The notes: a model not told the origin generated them from the sequence alone. A DNA stretch of 64,000 bases from Rhodobacteraceae bacterium DSL-40 (GCA_003258405.1 QKPN01000001.1:773305-837304), one strand, 5' to 3'; shown: positions 34,807 to 44,042, numbered from the stretch's first letter. A program made the numbers and translations.

Positions 34807-35433
34807 ATGACGGACACTTGCCCCCCCGCCGAAGAGGATCTCGCGGCGCTGACCCAGGACATCCGCGCCTGTCGGATCTGCGCTGCGCGCTTTGAGGGCA
34901 CCCGGACGGCCCATATCCCGCGGCCGGTGCCCTGGCTCTCGGCGCGGGCGCCGATCCTCGTATGCGGCCAGGCGCCGGGGATGAAGGTTCATGAGCGCGG
35001 GCGGCCCTTCGACGATGCCTCGGGAGACCGGCTCCGCGACTGGATGGGGATCGATCGCAAGACCTTCTACGACCGGAACCGCATCGGGGTCCTTCCCATG
35101 GCATTCTGTTTTCCGGGCTATGACGCGAAAGGCTCGGATCTGCCGCCACCGCCGGTCTGCGCGACGACCTGGAGGCGCCGCGCGCTCGCCGCGATGCCGG
35201 CCGTGCAGCTCACCCTGCTGATCGGCGGACATGCCCAGCGCTGGCATCTCGGGCGCGCCGCGGGCTCTGTCAGCGCGACGGTGGAGGCTTGGCGCGCTGC
35301 GCCCGAGGGCGTGTTGCCGCTCCCGCATCCCTCTTGGCGCAATACGGGCTGGCTGCGCAAAAACCCCTGGTTTGAGGCCGAACTGTTGCCGGAATTGCGC
35401 CTACGGGTTTCCAACTTGCTTGAAGACCGCTAG
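34807..35433 (+). CDS. Uracil-DNA-glycosylase-superfamily protein
   Basis: A 208-residue protein. The family motif 1 reads GQAPGMKVHERGRPFDDASG, and motif 2 reads HPSWRNT, matching the superfamily's GQxPG and HPS patterns. Cys-rich CRICAARF near the N-terminus is found in some iron-sulfur types, but a full four-Cys set is not seen. Role: possibly removal of uracil from DNA, though members of this branch are poorly characterised. It begins a rightward pair with the SseB-like gene. Confidence 0.75.
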   Translation: MTDTCPPAEEDLAALTQDIRACRICAARFEGTRTAHIPRPVPWLSARAPILVCGQAPGMKVHERGRPFDDASGDRLRDWMGIDRKTFYDRNRIGVLPMAFCFPGYDAKGSDLPPPPVCATTWRRRALAAMPAVQLTLLIGGHAQRWHLGRAAGSVSATVEAWRAAPEGVLPLPHPSWRNTGWLRKNPWFEAELLPELRLRVSNLLEDR

Positions 35434-35474
35434 ACCGTTCCGAACTGCGGAGAATCCTGCAGATCGGGAGAGCC

Positions 35475-36263
35475 ATGATCGAGACAGCCATCGACGCCGC
35501 CTTTCAGGCCTCCGAGGCCGCGCCCGACGATACCCAGCTTTACATGCGTCTGCTCGAACGGGTGATGGATGCCGAACTCTTCCTGCTCCTTGCCGAGGAG
35601 CCAGAGCGCGAACATATCGAGCCGCATCTGTTCGAGCTGCCGGAAGGACGGTTCGTTTTGGCTTTCGACCGTGGCGAGCGGCTGGCAGAGTTTCTCGATG
35701 CGCCCGCGCCCTACATCGCGCTGCCAGGGCGGCGGCTGGTGGAGATGATCGGCGGGCGCAGCATCGGGCTTGCGCTCAATCTCGGCGTCGCGCCGTCCGA
35801 AATGCTGCTGCCGCCGGAGGCGGTGGGCTGGATGGCCCAGCTCGGCTCCGGCCTGCCAGAAGAGACGGAGGCGAAGGTGCGTGGTGTCGCGATGCCACGC
35901 CATCTGCCCTCGGGTCTCATCGGCGCAATTGATCCCAAGCTTGCGGCGATGGCGGGGGTGATCGAGGAGGCCCATCTTGCCGAGGTGCATTTCCACGACG
36001 GGACCGAAGCCCTGCTGCTGGCACTCGTAGGCGTGCCTGAGATCGCCCGGAGCGATGTTGCGGCGGCGATCGGCGAGGCGGTGCGGTTCAGCGGCACCGA
36101 GCACGCCCGGCTCGACGTGACCTTCATCGAGGCCGGCACCCCGATGCACAGCCAGATCGGCGCCATCTCGGTGCGGATCGAGCTGCCGCGCCATGCACCC
36201 GCCCCCCGACCGCAGTCGAAGCCGCCGGGCAGCGATCCGGACGAGCCTCCGATCCTGCGCTGA
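35475..36263 (+). CDS. SseB-family protein
   Basis: A 262-residue cytoplasmic protein matching the SseB N-terminal family (PF07179): the region DAELFLLLAEEPE through FVLAFDRGERLAEF, then a second beta-alpha region. The C-terminus is Pro-rich and polar (APRPQSKPPGSDPDEPP). Non-secretion SseB-like proteins of alphaproteobacteria have no known function. The start follows the glycosylase gene by 41 nt. Confidence 0.7.
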   Translation: MIETAIDAAFQASEAAPDDTQLYMRLLERVMDAELFLLLAEEPEREHIEPHLFELPEGRFVLAFDRGERLAEFLDAPAPYIALPGRRLVEMIGGRSIGLALNLGVAPSEMLLPPEAVGWMAQLGSGLPEETEAKVRGVAMPRHLPSGLIGAIDPKLAAMAGVIEEAHLAEVHFHDGTEALLLALVGVPEIARSDVAAAIGEAVRFSGTEHARLDVTFIEAGTPMHSQIGAISVRIELPRHAPAPRPQSKPPGSDPDEPPILR

Positions 36264-36305
36264 TGCGGCTGGCGGGGGCTTCCCCCGACCAGCCTCAGGA
36301 CAGCC

Positions 36306-36560
36306 TCACTCCTTGCGCTTGCCCGTGACGTTGAGATCGGCATCAAGCTCGATGTCGTACTGGCCATCAGCACAGAAGACATCGTCGAGCTCGTAACCCG
36401 GGCCGTCGGCCTCGATGTCGGCCGGGTCCATCTCGCACTGCATTCCGGCAAGCATCTCGGTGATCCTCGTCACCGTTTCGGCCGGGATCTCCTCGGCGCC
36501 GGCGGCAAAAGGCATGGCGAGCGCAAGGGCGGCCGCCGGGGCGAAAAGTCTGGTCATCAA
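36306..36560 (-). CDS. Small exported PepSY-like protein
   Basis: An 84-residue protein with a signal peptide (cleavage after AAGA, before EEIPAE). The remaining 60 residues are acidic, with two Cys, and end YDIELDADLNVTGKRKE, which resembles a PepSY half-repeat. It is the last of four leftward exported-protein genes here. Function unknown; assignment rests on pattern alone. Confidence 0.6.
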   Translation of the reverse strand: MMTRLFAPAAALALAMPFAAGAEEIPAETVTRITEMLAGMQCEMDPADIEADGPGYELDDVFCADGQYDIELDADLNVTGKRKE

Positions 36561-36599
36561 TAGAGTCTCCTTCTGTCATATCGGTTCGGAAGATCGGGA

Positions 36600-37058
36600 T
36601 CAGCGGATCGCGATGGAGACCTTCTGGCTCTCCCCGGTCGAACCGGGAATCTTCAGCTCGAACGTGCCGGGCTTGATGGCGATGAAGGATATGCTGGCTG
36701 TGCCCGCGGCGTCGAACTCGAGGCTGTCGATCGCCATGGGGCGGATCTCGATCTGGTTGATTACGATTTCGTTGAACCAGATCGCGCGGAAGAATTCAGG
36801 GCCTGCGATGGCAAGCTCGGCGGAGCCGTCAGCGGTGATGCGCATCTCGTAATATGCACCCGACTGGAGCTCGATCGGGCCGGCTTCGTGGAGCGGCTGG
36901 CCGGAGGCGAGCGTGAGCTCAATCGGCTCACCGCGGTTGCACTTGGTAAGCAGGCCCGCAAAGCCGAATTTGTCGCAAAGCGGCGCGGCGGCGGCAGGCT
37001 GAAGCGCGGCGGGAAGGATGGCAGCCGCGAGAAGCGCGGCAGCGGCAAAGCGTTGCAT
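36600..37058 (-). CDS. Exported cupredoxin-like protein lacking obvious copper ligands
   Basis: A 152-residue secreted protein from the ATG at 37058 (CAGGGAGAG upstream); an in-frame ATG at 37100 is rejected. The signal peptide ends near AAAAP. The body is beta-rich and the end (FIAIKPGTFELKIPGSTGESQKV, shown in outline) resembles cupredoxin C-termini, but the Cys and His expected for type 1 copper are missing there; the two Cys (in PLCDKFG and TKCNRG) are N-terminal. It lies between the PepSY-like gene and the beta-propeller gene of the PQQ-accessory set. Confidence 0.6.
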   Translation of the reverse strand: MQRFAAAALLAAAILPAALQPAAAAPLCDKFGFAGLLTKCNRGEPIELTLASGQPLHEAGPIELQSGAYYEMRITADGSAELAIAGPEFFRAIWFNEIVINQIEIRPMAIDSLEFDAAGTASISFIAIKPGTFELKIPGSTGESQKVSIAIR

Positions 37059-37096
37059 GGGGACTCTCCCTGTCCTTGTGATCCGGTGCGGATGGC

Positions 37097-38074
37097 TCAA
37101 TCCGGAGCGACGACGACGCCCCAGGGCTGCTGTCCGACCTGAACCGACTTTATCGTCTCGAGATTCTCGACGTCTATTACCGAAACGTCGTTGGAGTTGC
37201 CGTTGGTGGTAACGAGGTATTTCTCGTCAGGCGTGAAGGCCAGCTGCCAGACGCGCTGGCCGACGAGGAGGTAATCCTTGACCTCGTCGGTCGCGGCATC
37301 GACCACGGCGACACGGTTGGCAGGCCCGAGCGCGACGAAAAGGGTCTTGTTGTCGGAGGTCACGCGCATTCCCACCGGCTGGAGCCATTCGGGCAGCACG
37401 TTCGGAACCTCGAAGCCGATCTTGTCGATGAGCGTGGGCTCGGCTCCGGTCATGTCGATGACACTCACCGTGCCGCCGATCTCAGAGCTCACATAGAGTT
37501 TCGAGCCATCATCGGTGAAGATCGCGTAGCGTGGGCGCTGGTCGACAAGGACGTTGTGCTTGATCTCGTAATCGGCGCTGTCGATGAAATGCGCCATGTT
37601 GGTGGTTTCGGAGGTGTTGATGACCCAGTGTGCGTCGGGGCTGATCGCCATGCCTTCGGGCTCCACGCCCACCGGAACCTCGGCGATGACCTTGTGGGTC
37701 TTCGTGTCGACCACCGTCACGAGGTTGTCGTCCTCATTGGCAATGTAGAGCGGGTTGCCCGAGGGGTGCAGCACGAAGAGCTCGGGGTCGGGACCGGACG
37801 GGAGTGTGTGGAGTTCCTCGTAGGTTTCGGGATCGAAGACGCGCACGACGTCGTCGTCGGAGGCGCAGACATAGAGCTCCGAGCCGTCCGGGGAGATGGT
37901 GATGCCGCGAGGTCGGTTGCCGGCAGGAAACTCGCCGATCACCTCCCAGCTCTCGCTGTCGAGCACGGTCACGGAATTTCCGCGCTCGTTGGAGACGAAG
38001 ACCTTGTTGGCAAGCGCGGGGTGGGCAAGGCCCAGGAGCGCCGTGGCGGCAAGAAAAGTGGTAGAGCGGTTCAT
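37097..38074 (-). CDS. PQQ-alcohol-dehydrogenase-associated beta-propeller protein
   Basis: A 325-residue secreted YVTN/YncE-type beta-propeller with repeated blades (VTVLDSESWEVIGEFPAGNRPRGI, and so on) and a signal peptide ending ALA-NKVF. It matches the propeller protein family found with PQQ-dependent alcohol catabolism genes (TIGR03866-like). The start overlaps the previous gene's stop as ATGA, so the two are translationally coupled. It may act in the periplasm with a quinoprotein system or its cofactor; mechanism unknown. Confidence 0.85.
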   Translation of the reverse strand: MNRSTTFLAATALLGLAHPALANKVFVSNERGNSVTVLDSESWEVIGEFPAGNRPRGITISPDGSELYVCASDDDVVRVFDPETYEELHTLPSGPDPELFVLHPSGNPLYIANEDDNLVTVVDTKTHKVIAEVPVGVEPEGMAISPDAHWVINTSETTNMAHFIDSADYEIKHNVLVDQRPRYAIFTDDGSKLYVSSEIGGTVSVIDMTGAEPTLIDKIGFEVPNVLPEWLQPVGMRVTSDNKTLFVALGPANRVAVVDAATDEVKDYLLVGQRVWQLAFTPDEKYLVTTNGNSNDVSVIDVENLETIKSVQVGQQPWGVVVAPD

Positions 38075-39264
38075 CGGTCGGCTTCCTCTGTGAAGGCCGT
38101 GCAGGTCGTTTCCGGAGCGTCCGTCCCCAGTGTGTCGAGGGGCGAGACCTGGTGCAGGTAGCCATCTTGAGGCGAGACGCTCACGTTTACCCGCCCGTCG
38201 CTGAGCAGGATCGGCTGGCGGAGCTGGCCGTTCCAAGGGCGGAAGGTGACCGGCTGGCCCTTGAAGGCGGCGAGCGTGAACTCCTGGCCCAGCGCATAGG
38301 CGCGGATCGAGGCCGGGTCGGCCTCGCCCGTGCGGGTGGCAGCCTCGCCGATCACGCGAAGCGCGAGCCAGACCTGGTAATCCTCCTCGCGCGCATATCG
38401 CCGGGTGAGCTTCTCGAAGCGGGTCTGGAACTGCGTCGCACCCCAGGCCTCGTGAGCGGGCGACCAGGTAACGGGCCGGAGCCCGGCGGAGCCGACAACG
38501 AGATCGGGTCCCCAAGTATGATAGGGGAGGTGCGCGGCGAACACATCGGCCTCGTCGGCGGCAACGACCACGTCATGGCGCTTCATCTTCTGAGTAAAGA
38601 CCGGGATCTGGCGCTGAACAAGCACGTAGCCGGTATCGGTGCGGCGCGCGCCGCCGGTGTCCTCGAAGCCACGCTCCTCGACAATCCTGGCACCGAACTT
38701 GCGGGCGGAGCGGCGGTAGGCGTCGGCGAGCGCGAAATCCTCCGGGTGAGAGCCCTGGATCAGCACCCAGTCGCCCCATTTCTTCCACATGAGATACTGG
38801 GCAAGTGCATCTGTCTTCATCGACCGGCTCGGAGCGATGTGGAGCACGTTGGCGCGACATTCGTCGTTGCGCAGTTCGTCGCCGGGTGCTGTCGCGTTGA
38901 GCAGCAGTGCGCGGTCGCCGGCCGCGTCGGCCAGTGCAAGGAGCGTCGCATCGTCTGACATGACAACGACGAGCGAGATCCCCTCGCCGAGCAGCCGTTC
39001 CAGCGCCGCCTGCGCCTCCTCCGGCGACACGGCCACGGTCTCGAGGCTGTAGTCCATGCCGAGGAAGGTACCGGTTGTCTGGTTGTCCTCGGTTGCAAGC
39101 ACACCGCCCGCGAATCCCATGTCATCCGGCTTGAGGTCAAGGCGCGAGATCGGCAACAGCGCATCCTGGTCGATGCGGAGCACAGCCGCTTTGACCTCAA
39201 GCGCGCGCGTGGCGCCAGCCATGGTGCATGCCATCGCCAGCGCAAGCAGACAGAGCCGCAGCAA
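38071..39264 (-). CDS. ABC-type substrate-binding protein of the PQQ alcohol dehydrogenase system
   Basis: A 397-residue exported protein: signal peptide (MLRLCLLALAMACTMAGATRA), then a periplasmic-binding fold with branched-chain-binding-like features (SLVVVMSDDATLLALADAAG, VVVAADEADVF). It matches the family named for ABC transporters of PQQ-dependent alcohol dehydrogenase clusters (TIGR03863-like). The ABC ATPase and permease genes usually nearby are absent here. First gene of a leftward set, divergent from the SRPBCC gene. Confidence 0.85.
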   Translation of the reverse strand: MLRLCLLALAMACTMAGATRALEVKAAVLRIDQDALLPISRLDLKPDDMGFAGGVLATEDNQTTGTFLGMDYSLETVAVSPEEAQAALERLLGEGISLVVVMSDDATLLALADAAGDRALLLNATAPGDELRNDECRANVLHIAPSRSMKTDALAQYLMWKKWGDWVLIQGSHPEDFALADAYRRSARKFGARIVEERGFEDTGGARRTDTGYVLVQRQIPVFTQKMKRHDVVVAADEADVFAAHLPYHTWGPDLVVGSAGLRPVTWSPAHEAWGATQFQTRFEKLTRRYAREEDYQVWLALRVIGEAATRTGEADPASIRAYALGQEFTLAAFKGQPVTFRPWNGQLRQPILLSDGRVNVSVSPQDGYLHQVSPLDTLGTDAPETTCTAFTEEADR

Positions 39265-39541
39265 GATCCGATCCTCCCCAGGAGTTCCCGCAGTCTTTTT
39301 GTCGTTTTATGAACGATGCCGTTTTGGCAACTGTTTTAGTAAGGCTAACCTGCCGAAGGCAACAGCGAGAACCGATACCTTTGGCTGATTGAGCTCGGCC
39401 CGGCCCATGCCCGATCATCCGGCCATGCCACGGGCGACCGGGCATTCCGCACACGCGGGCGGGCTTTTGGTCTCCGGCCCCGCGTCGCGGGATGCTCTGC
39501 TTCGCGGCCAACAACATCGTCAGGACGGGTGAGGAAATCTC

Positions 39542-40087
39542 ATGAAACTCCACCGCAGGCAGGCCATCCTCGGCCTGGCCCTTCTTGGTGCGCTTGCGCC
39601 GACACTTGCCGCAGCGCATGGACCATCGCGGCAGAAGCTCACGCTCACGACCGAGGTCGGCGCAGCCCCCGCGGAGGTATGGGCCGTGATCGGCAATTTC
39701 CAGGACATGAGCTGGCATCCGGCCGTTGCGGAGACGAACGGTGAAGGCGGCAACGAGATCGATGCGACCCGCGTGCTGCACCTCGGTTCGGCCGACGGGC
39801 CGACGATCTCGGAGATCCTCTACAAGTATGACCCCGAGAAGATGAGCTATTCCTATCGCATCACCGATGTGGATGTCGCCGTGCTGCCGGTGACGAACTA
39901 TTCCTCGCATCTTACGGTGATCCCGAAGGACGGTGGCGGCTCGGTGATCGAGTGGCGCGGCGCCTTCTATCGCGGCTATCCCAACAACGATCCGCCCGAG
40001 GAACTCAATGACGAAGCCGCCATCGCCGCGGTAACGGGCGTCTATCAGGCCGGGCTCGATGCGCTGCACGCCCGTTTCGGCGACTGA
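39542..40087 (+). CDS. Exported SRPBCC (MxaD-like) protein
   Basis: A 181-residue protein with a signal peptide (twin Arg in HRRQAILGLALLG, cleavage near AAA-HG). The mature part is a START/SRPBCC fold (VGAAPAEVWAVIGNFQDMSWHP). MxaD-like SRPBCC proteins accompany methanol and other PQQ dehydrogenases and affect electron transfer to cytochrome. It is divergent from the ABC-binding gene, and its 3' end overlaps the next gene by 29 nt. Confidence 0.82.
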   Translation: MKLHRRQAILGLALLGALAPTLAAAHGPSRQKLTLTTEVGAAPAEVWAVIGNFQDMSWHPAVAETNGEGGNEIDATRVLHLGSADGPTISEILYKYDPEKMSYSYRITDVDVAVLPVTNYSSHLTVIPKDGGGSVIEWRGAFYRGYPNNDPPEELNDEAAIAAVTGVYQAGLDALHARFGD

Positions 40088-41033
40088 GGCGCTCAGCGTC
40101 TGCGCCTGGCTCTGGGCGGCAGTGGCCAGTGCCGGCGATCTTGCCTATGTCACCAACCAGTCGGGCAACGATCTGAGCGTGCTCGATCTCGCGGCCGGGC
40201 AGGAGATCCGGCGGCTCGACGTGCCAGGCGCGCCGGCAGGTGTGGCCGCGGCGCCCGCGCTCGGGGCGGTCTTCACGGTGAGCCCCGAGAGCGCCACGGT
40301 GCGGCGCTTTCGCATGCGTGACGGCGCCCTTGAGGCTGAGGCGGTTTTCGACGGCGGGCCGATGGGAATTGCCGTCGATGCCGATCGGGGCCGGGTCATT
40401 GTCGGCGACTGGTACAATGCTCGCCTGCTGGTACTCGATGCCGAGGATCTCACGCTGCGCGCGGAACTGCCGACCGGGGCGGCACCCGCCGGCGTGGTGC
40501 TCTCACCCGACGGGCGTTGGCTGGCGTCCGCCGACCGGGACGGGGACCGCGTTTCGGTCTTCGATGCCGCGACACTCGCTTTCCGGCATGCCATCTCCAC
40601 CGGCGCGCATCCTTTCGGCCTCGCGTTCGCCCCTGACGGGCGGCTCTTCAGCGCCGATGTCGAGGCGGACGGGCTGACGGTCATGGACCCGGAAGAAGGG
40701 ACGGTACTCGGCCATGTCGTGACCGGGGCGCGGCCTTACGGCATCGCCTTCGCCGTCGGGCGGGGGTTTGTCACCAACCAGTATGCCGACAGCGTGACTG
40801 TCTTCGATGCCGCCTCGCTCGAAGGCATCACGACGCTCGAGGTTGGCGAGTATCCCGAAGGAGTGGCGGCCACTTCGGACGGTGGTCTCGTGGTGGTGAC
40901 GAACTGGTTCTCGAATACGGTGACGCTTGTCGATCCGGAGGCGCTGGAGGTTATCGGAGAGATCGCCACCGGCGACGGACCACGTGCCTTCGGCGCCTTC
41001 ATCGCGCCAGCTTCCCCCGACGGAGGCGGCTGA
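40059..41033 (+). CDS. YncE-like exported beta-propeller protein
   Basis: Up to 324 residues. Most of it is a seven-bladed YVTN-type propeller (YVTNQSGNDLSVLDLAAGQEIRRLDVPGAPAGV in outline). A hydrophobic signal-like stretch (SVCAWLWAAVASAG) is present, but the only ATG, at 40059, lies inside the SRPBCC gene and gives an unusual polar lead of about ten residues. Translational coupling or a non-ATG start nearby is possible. Paralogue of the propeller protein at 37097-38074. Convergent with bluB, 6 nt away. Confidence 0.75.
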   Translation: MRCTPVSATEALSVCAWLWAAVASAGDLAYVTNQSGNDLSVLDLAAGQEIRRLDVPGAPAGVAAAPALGAVFTVSPESATVRRFRMRDGALEAEAVFDGGPMGIAVDADRGRVIVGDWYNARLLVLDAEDLTLRAELPTGAAPAGVVLSPDGRWLASADRDGDRVSVFDAATLAFRHAISTGAHPFGLAFAPDGRLFSADVEADGLTVMDPEEGTVLGHVVTGARPYGIAFAVGRGFVTNQYADSVTVFDAASLEGITTLEVGEYPEGVAATSDGGLVVVTNWFSNTVTLVDPEALEVIGEIATGDGPRAFGAFIAPASPDGGG

Positions 41034-41039
41034 CGGTGA

Positions 41040-41663
41040 TCAGACCGCCTCCCAGGCGGGTTCCGAGTTTTCCTGCCAGCCGGAACGATGGAGGAGTGGT
41101 GTGTCATCGGCGAAGGTCGGGTAGCCGATACAGAGCCAGGCCAGGAAACGCCAGCCGGCTGGTACGCCGAGCAGCGTCTCGATCCGCCGCGGTTCCAGGA
41201 TCGAAACCATGCCGAGCCCGAGATTCTGCGCCCGTGCAGCGAGCCAGAGTGCATAGACCGCCATCGCCGCGGACTGCCGCAGCGTTTCGGGCATGGTCTG
41301 TCGCCCGAGCCCGTGGCCGGTTTCCGGATCTTCGAGGCAGAAGACAGCGAGCTGGAGCGGCGCAGCCTCAAGTCCTGCAAGTTTCAGTCGGTCGTAGGCC
41401 GCGCGGCGATCCCCGGCATAGCCTTCCGCGGCCGCAGCGTTGCAGCGGGCAAACTCGTCCCGGACCGCCGCACGGATGCCCGGGCTCTCAACTCGGAGCA
41501 CGCGCCAGGGCCGGGCATTGCCAACAGAGGGCGCAAGCGCTACCGCCTCGCGCATCCTGTCGATGGCGACCTCGGGCACGGGATCGGTGCGGAAATGGCG
41601 AACATCCCGGCGCCAGCGCATGAGCGAGAGCAGACGTGTAATCTGGTCTTCGCCGAATTCCAT
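41040..41663 (-). CDS. bluB: 5,6-dimethylbenzimidazole synthase (BluB)
   Basis: A 207-residue flavin-destructase of the nitroreductase fold. It fragments FMN to form the lower ligand base of cobalamin. Supporting pattern: RRDVRHFRTDPVP, APSVGNARPWR, GLGMVSIL and FLAWLCIGYPTF. The ATG at 41663 has CAGGAGAGG ahead; the long upstream extension is rejected. No other cobalamin gene lies in the window. Confidence 0.88.
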   Translation of the reverse strand: MEFGEDQITRLLSLMRWRRDVRHFRTDPVPEVAIDRMREAVALAPSVGNARPWRVLRVESPGIRAAVRDEFARCNAAAAEGYAGDRRAAYDRLKLAGLEAAPLQLAVFCLEDPETGHGLGRQTMPETLRQSAAMAVYALWLAARAQNLGLGMVSILEPRRIETLLGVPAGWRFLAWLCIGYPTFADDTPLLHRSGWQENSEPAWEAV

Positions 41664-41764
41664 GCTGCCTGCCCTCTCCTGCCCGACGGACGCCCGTCGC
41701 GGCGCCGATTCCGAAGGGCGAAACCCATCAGAATTCCAAGCAGCCTGCAAGTTTTGTGGGCGGC

Positions 41765-42085
41765 CTACTCCGGGGCTCCGGCGGGAAGCGGCTCGGGTCG
41801 GGAGAGGGCAGCCGCCCTGGCCCGCAGCGCCTCGGCGCGCGCCTCGAGTTCCTCGGCGCCGCTCAGCAGGCCCTCTGCATCTTCGGGTGCACCGGCCCGC
41901 AAGCCATCGAAGCTCGCGGTCGGCTCGAGAACGGGCGGCGACTGTTTCACCTGCTGCGTGGAATCCGGAAAATCGGCCTCGGGGGGCGCGCAGGCGGCAA
42001 GCGCGAGCACAACGGCCACCAGCGGAACCGACGCCGCCAAGCCGGGGTTCAGGGGCCGCAGAAAGGGCCGGTCTTGCTCTGACAT
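41765..42085 (-). CDS. Small lipoprotein with an alanine/glutamate-rich helix
   Basis: A 106-residue protein from the ATG at 42085. The lipobox LAAC puts the lipidated Cys at residue 32. The mature part contains a Pro/Ser-rich linker and a C-terminal Ala/Glu/Arg helix (EELEARAEALRARAAAL) that could form a coiled coil. Family not recognised. It is divergent from phaC and 100 bp from bluB. Confidence 0.6.
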   Translation of the reverse strand: MSEQDRPFLRPLNPGLAASVPLVAVVLALAACAPPEADFPDSTQQVKQSPPVLEPTASFDGLRAGAPEDAEGLLSGAEELEARAEALRARAAALSRPEPLPAGAPE

Positions 42086-42189
42086 TGCAGCAGCCCCGCC
42101 GAATTGGATACTGGCAAACATCGCCGACCCTTGTATTATCCCCCGGACGTCGCGGCGGCAAGTTGCGGGCAAAGAAGGGGGAAACGAAC

Positions 42190-44001
42190 ATGAGCGATCA
42201 TCAGGATCTCGATACGCTCGCGGAGCAGGGTCAACACGTTGCACATAACATGGCGGAGGTCTTCGACATCTCCAGCCAGATCTGGCAGACCTTCATGGCC
42301 GCGCAGCTTCAGCAGGGAACGCCGAAGCACGCCGATCCCCTAAACACCTTCCCGACCTTCGCCGAGCTCTATCGGACCATGTGGGACAATCCCAAGGAAG
42401 TTGCTGACAAGACCATCCAGTATTGGACGCAGCAATCGGCCCTCTGGCAGCATTCCATGCTGCGCTGGCTCGGGGCGAAGGACGTGCCGGAAAAGCTCGA
42501 GTTACCACACATGATGAAGGCGGACCGGCGCTTTGCCCATAAGGAGTGGTCCGAGAATGCGGTCTTTGACTATGTGAAGCAGTCCTATCTGCTCACCTCC
42601 GGCTGGATTCAGGACACGGTCAATTCCGTTGGAGAGATGGATCCGAAGGAGCGCAAGAAGGCGGCATTCTACACCCGGCAGTTCGTCGAGGCGATGAACC
42701 CCGCGAATTTCTTTGCCCTCAACCCGGAAGTACTCGAGGCCACGGTTTCGGAAAAGGGCGACAACCTGGTGCGCGGCCTCAAGATGATGCTGAAGGATCT
42801 CGAGCGCGGCAAGGGCAAGCTCCTGATCCGCCAGACCGACATGGATGCCTTCGAGGTCGGCAAGAACACCGCCGTTTCCGAGGGCTCGGTCATCTGGCAG
42901 ACCGACATCTGCCAGCTCATCCAGTATTCGCCCAAGACGGAGAAGGTCTGCGCCAAGCCAATCCTCATCATTCCGCCCTGGATCAACAAATATTACGTGC
43001 TCGACCTCAATCCGAAGAAAAGCCTCGTGAAGTGGCTTGTCGAGCAGGGTCACACGGTCTTCATGATCTCCTGGGTGAACCCCGACGCGCGGCACAAGGA
43101 GAAGACCTGGGAAAGCTACATGTTCGAGGGCGCCTCGGCGGCCATCGACAAGGTGCTCGAGGAAACCGGGCAGCGCAGCACCCATGTCGCGTCCTACTGC
43201 ATCGGCGGCACGCTGACCGGCACGCTGCTCGCGTGGATGGGCAAGAACAACGACAAGCGCGTGGCCTCGGCGACGTTCTTTACCGCCCAGCTTGATTTCG
43301 AGGATGCGGGCGAGTTGCAGATCCTCGTCGACGATCAGACGATCAACGTGATCGACTCGGAGATGGAGCAAGGCTACATGCCGGCCAACAAGATGGCCGA
43401 AGCCTTCAACATGCTCCGCGCCAACGACCTGATCTGGGGCTATGTGGTCAATAACTACATGCTCGGGAAAGACCCGTTCCCGTTCGACCTCCTGTTCTGG
43501 AACGCGGACTCGACGGCGATGCCGGCGAAGGTCCATGGCTTCTACCTGCAGCAGTTCTACGTCAACGATGCCTTCGCCAAAGGCAATCTGGTCGTGGACA
43601 ACACCAACGTGACCCTCGCGGACATAAAGGTGCCGGTCTACCATGTGGCGACGAAGGAAGATCACATTGCGCCTGCCGCCTCGGTTTATCGCGGCGCCAA
43701 GGAGATGACGAATGCAGATGTACGCTTCGTCCTTTCGGGCTCGGGACACATCGCCGGGGTCGTGAACCCGCCCGCCCTGGGCAAATACCAGTTCTGGACC
43801 AATGCCGACATGTCGCAGCAGTCGCTCGACGCTTGGATGGGCGGCACGCAGGAGACAGAGGGAAGCTGGTGGCCGGACTGGGACGAATGGCTGAAAGCCC
43901 GTTCCGGGCGCCAGCTCAATGCCCGCGAACCCGGCGCCAAGCTCGGCGTGATCGAGCCCGCTCCCGGCTCTTATGTGAAGGTCCGCTTCGACAAGCAGTA
44001 G
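42190..44001 (+). CDS. phaC: Class I poly(3-hydroxyalkanoate) synthase
   Basis: A 603-residue polymerase of 3-hydroxyacyl-CoA, acting on storage granules. The lipase-like box is SYCIGGT with the catalytic Cys. Catalytic Asp is in ATKEDHIAP and His in SGSGHIAG. Class I length and N-terminal domain fit. The ATG at 42190 has GGGGGAAACG upstream; a longer in-frame extension into the lipoprotein region is rejected. No phaZ, phaP or phaR gene is adjacent, unlike in many alphaproteobacteria. Confidence 0.95.
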   Translation: MSDHQDLDTLAEQGQHVAHNMAEVFDISSQIWQTFMAAQLQQGTPKHADPLNTFPTFAELYRTMWDNPKEVADKTIQYWTQQSALWQHSMLRWLGAKDVPEKLELPHMMKADRRFAHKEWSENAVFDYVKQSYLLTSGWIQDTVNSVGEMDPKERKKAAFYTRQFVEAMNPANFFALNPEVLEATVSEKGDNLVRGLKMMLKDLERGKGKLLIRQTDMDAFEVGKNTAVSEGSVIWQTDICQLIQYSPKTEKVCAKPILIIPPWINKYYVLDLNPKKSLVKWLVEQGHTVFMISWVNPDARHKEKTWESYMFEGASAAIDKVLEETGQRSTHVASYCIGGTLTGTLLAWMGKNNDKRVASATFFTAQLDFEDAGELQILVDDQTINVIDSEMEQGYMPANKMAEAFNMLRANDLIWGYVVNNYMLGKDPFPFDLLFWNADSTAMPAKVHGFYLQQFYVNDAFAKGNLVVDNTNVTLADIKVPVYHVATKEDHIAPAASVYRGAKEMTNADVRFVLSGSGHIAGVVNPPALGKYQFWTNADMSQQSLDAWMGGTQETEGSWWPDWDEWLKARSGRQLNAREPGAKLGVIEPAPGSYVKVRFDKQ

Positions 44002-44019
44002 GACTGCAGAAACAAGCAG

Positions 44020-44042
44020 CGCCCCGGGCAAGCCCCGGGGCG
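44020..44042. terminator. Bidirectional hairpin after phaC
   Basis: CGCCCCGGG (44020-44028) pairs with CCCGGGGCG (44034-44042) around a 5-nt loop. It sits in the 63-bp gap between two convergent genes and likely ends both, although T-runs are poor. Confidence 0.55.
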
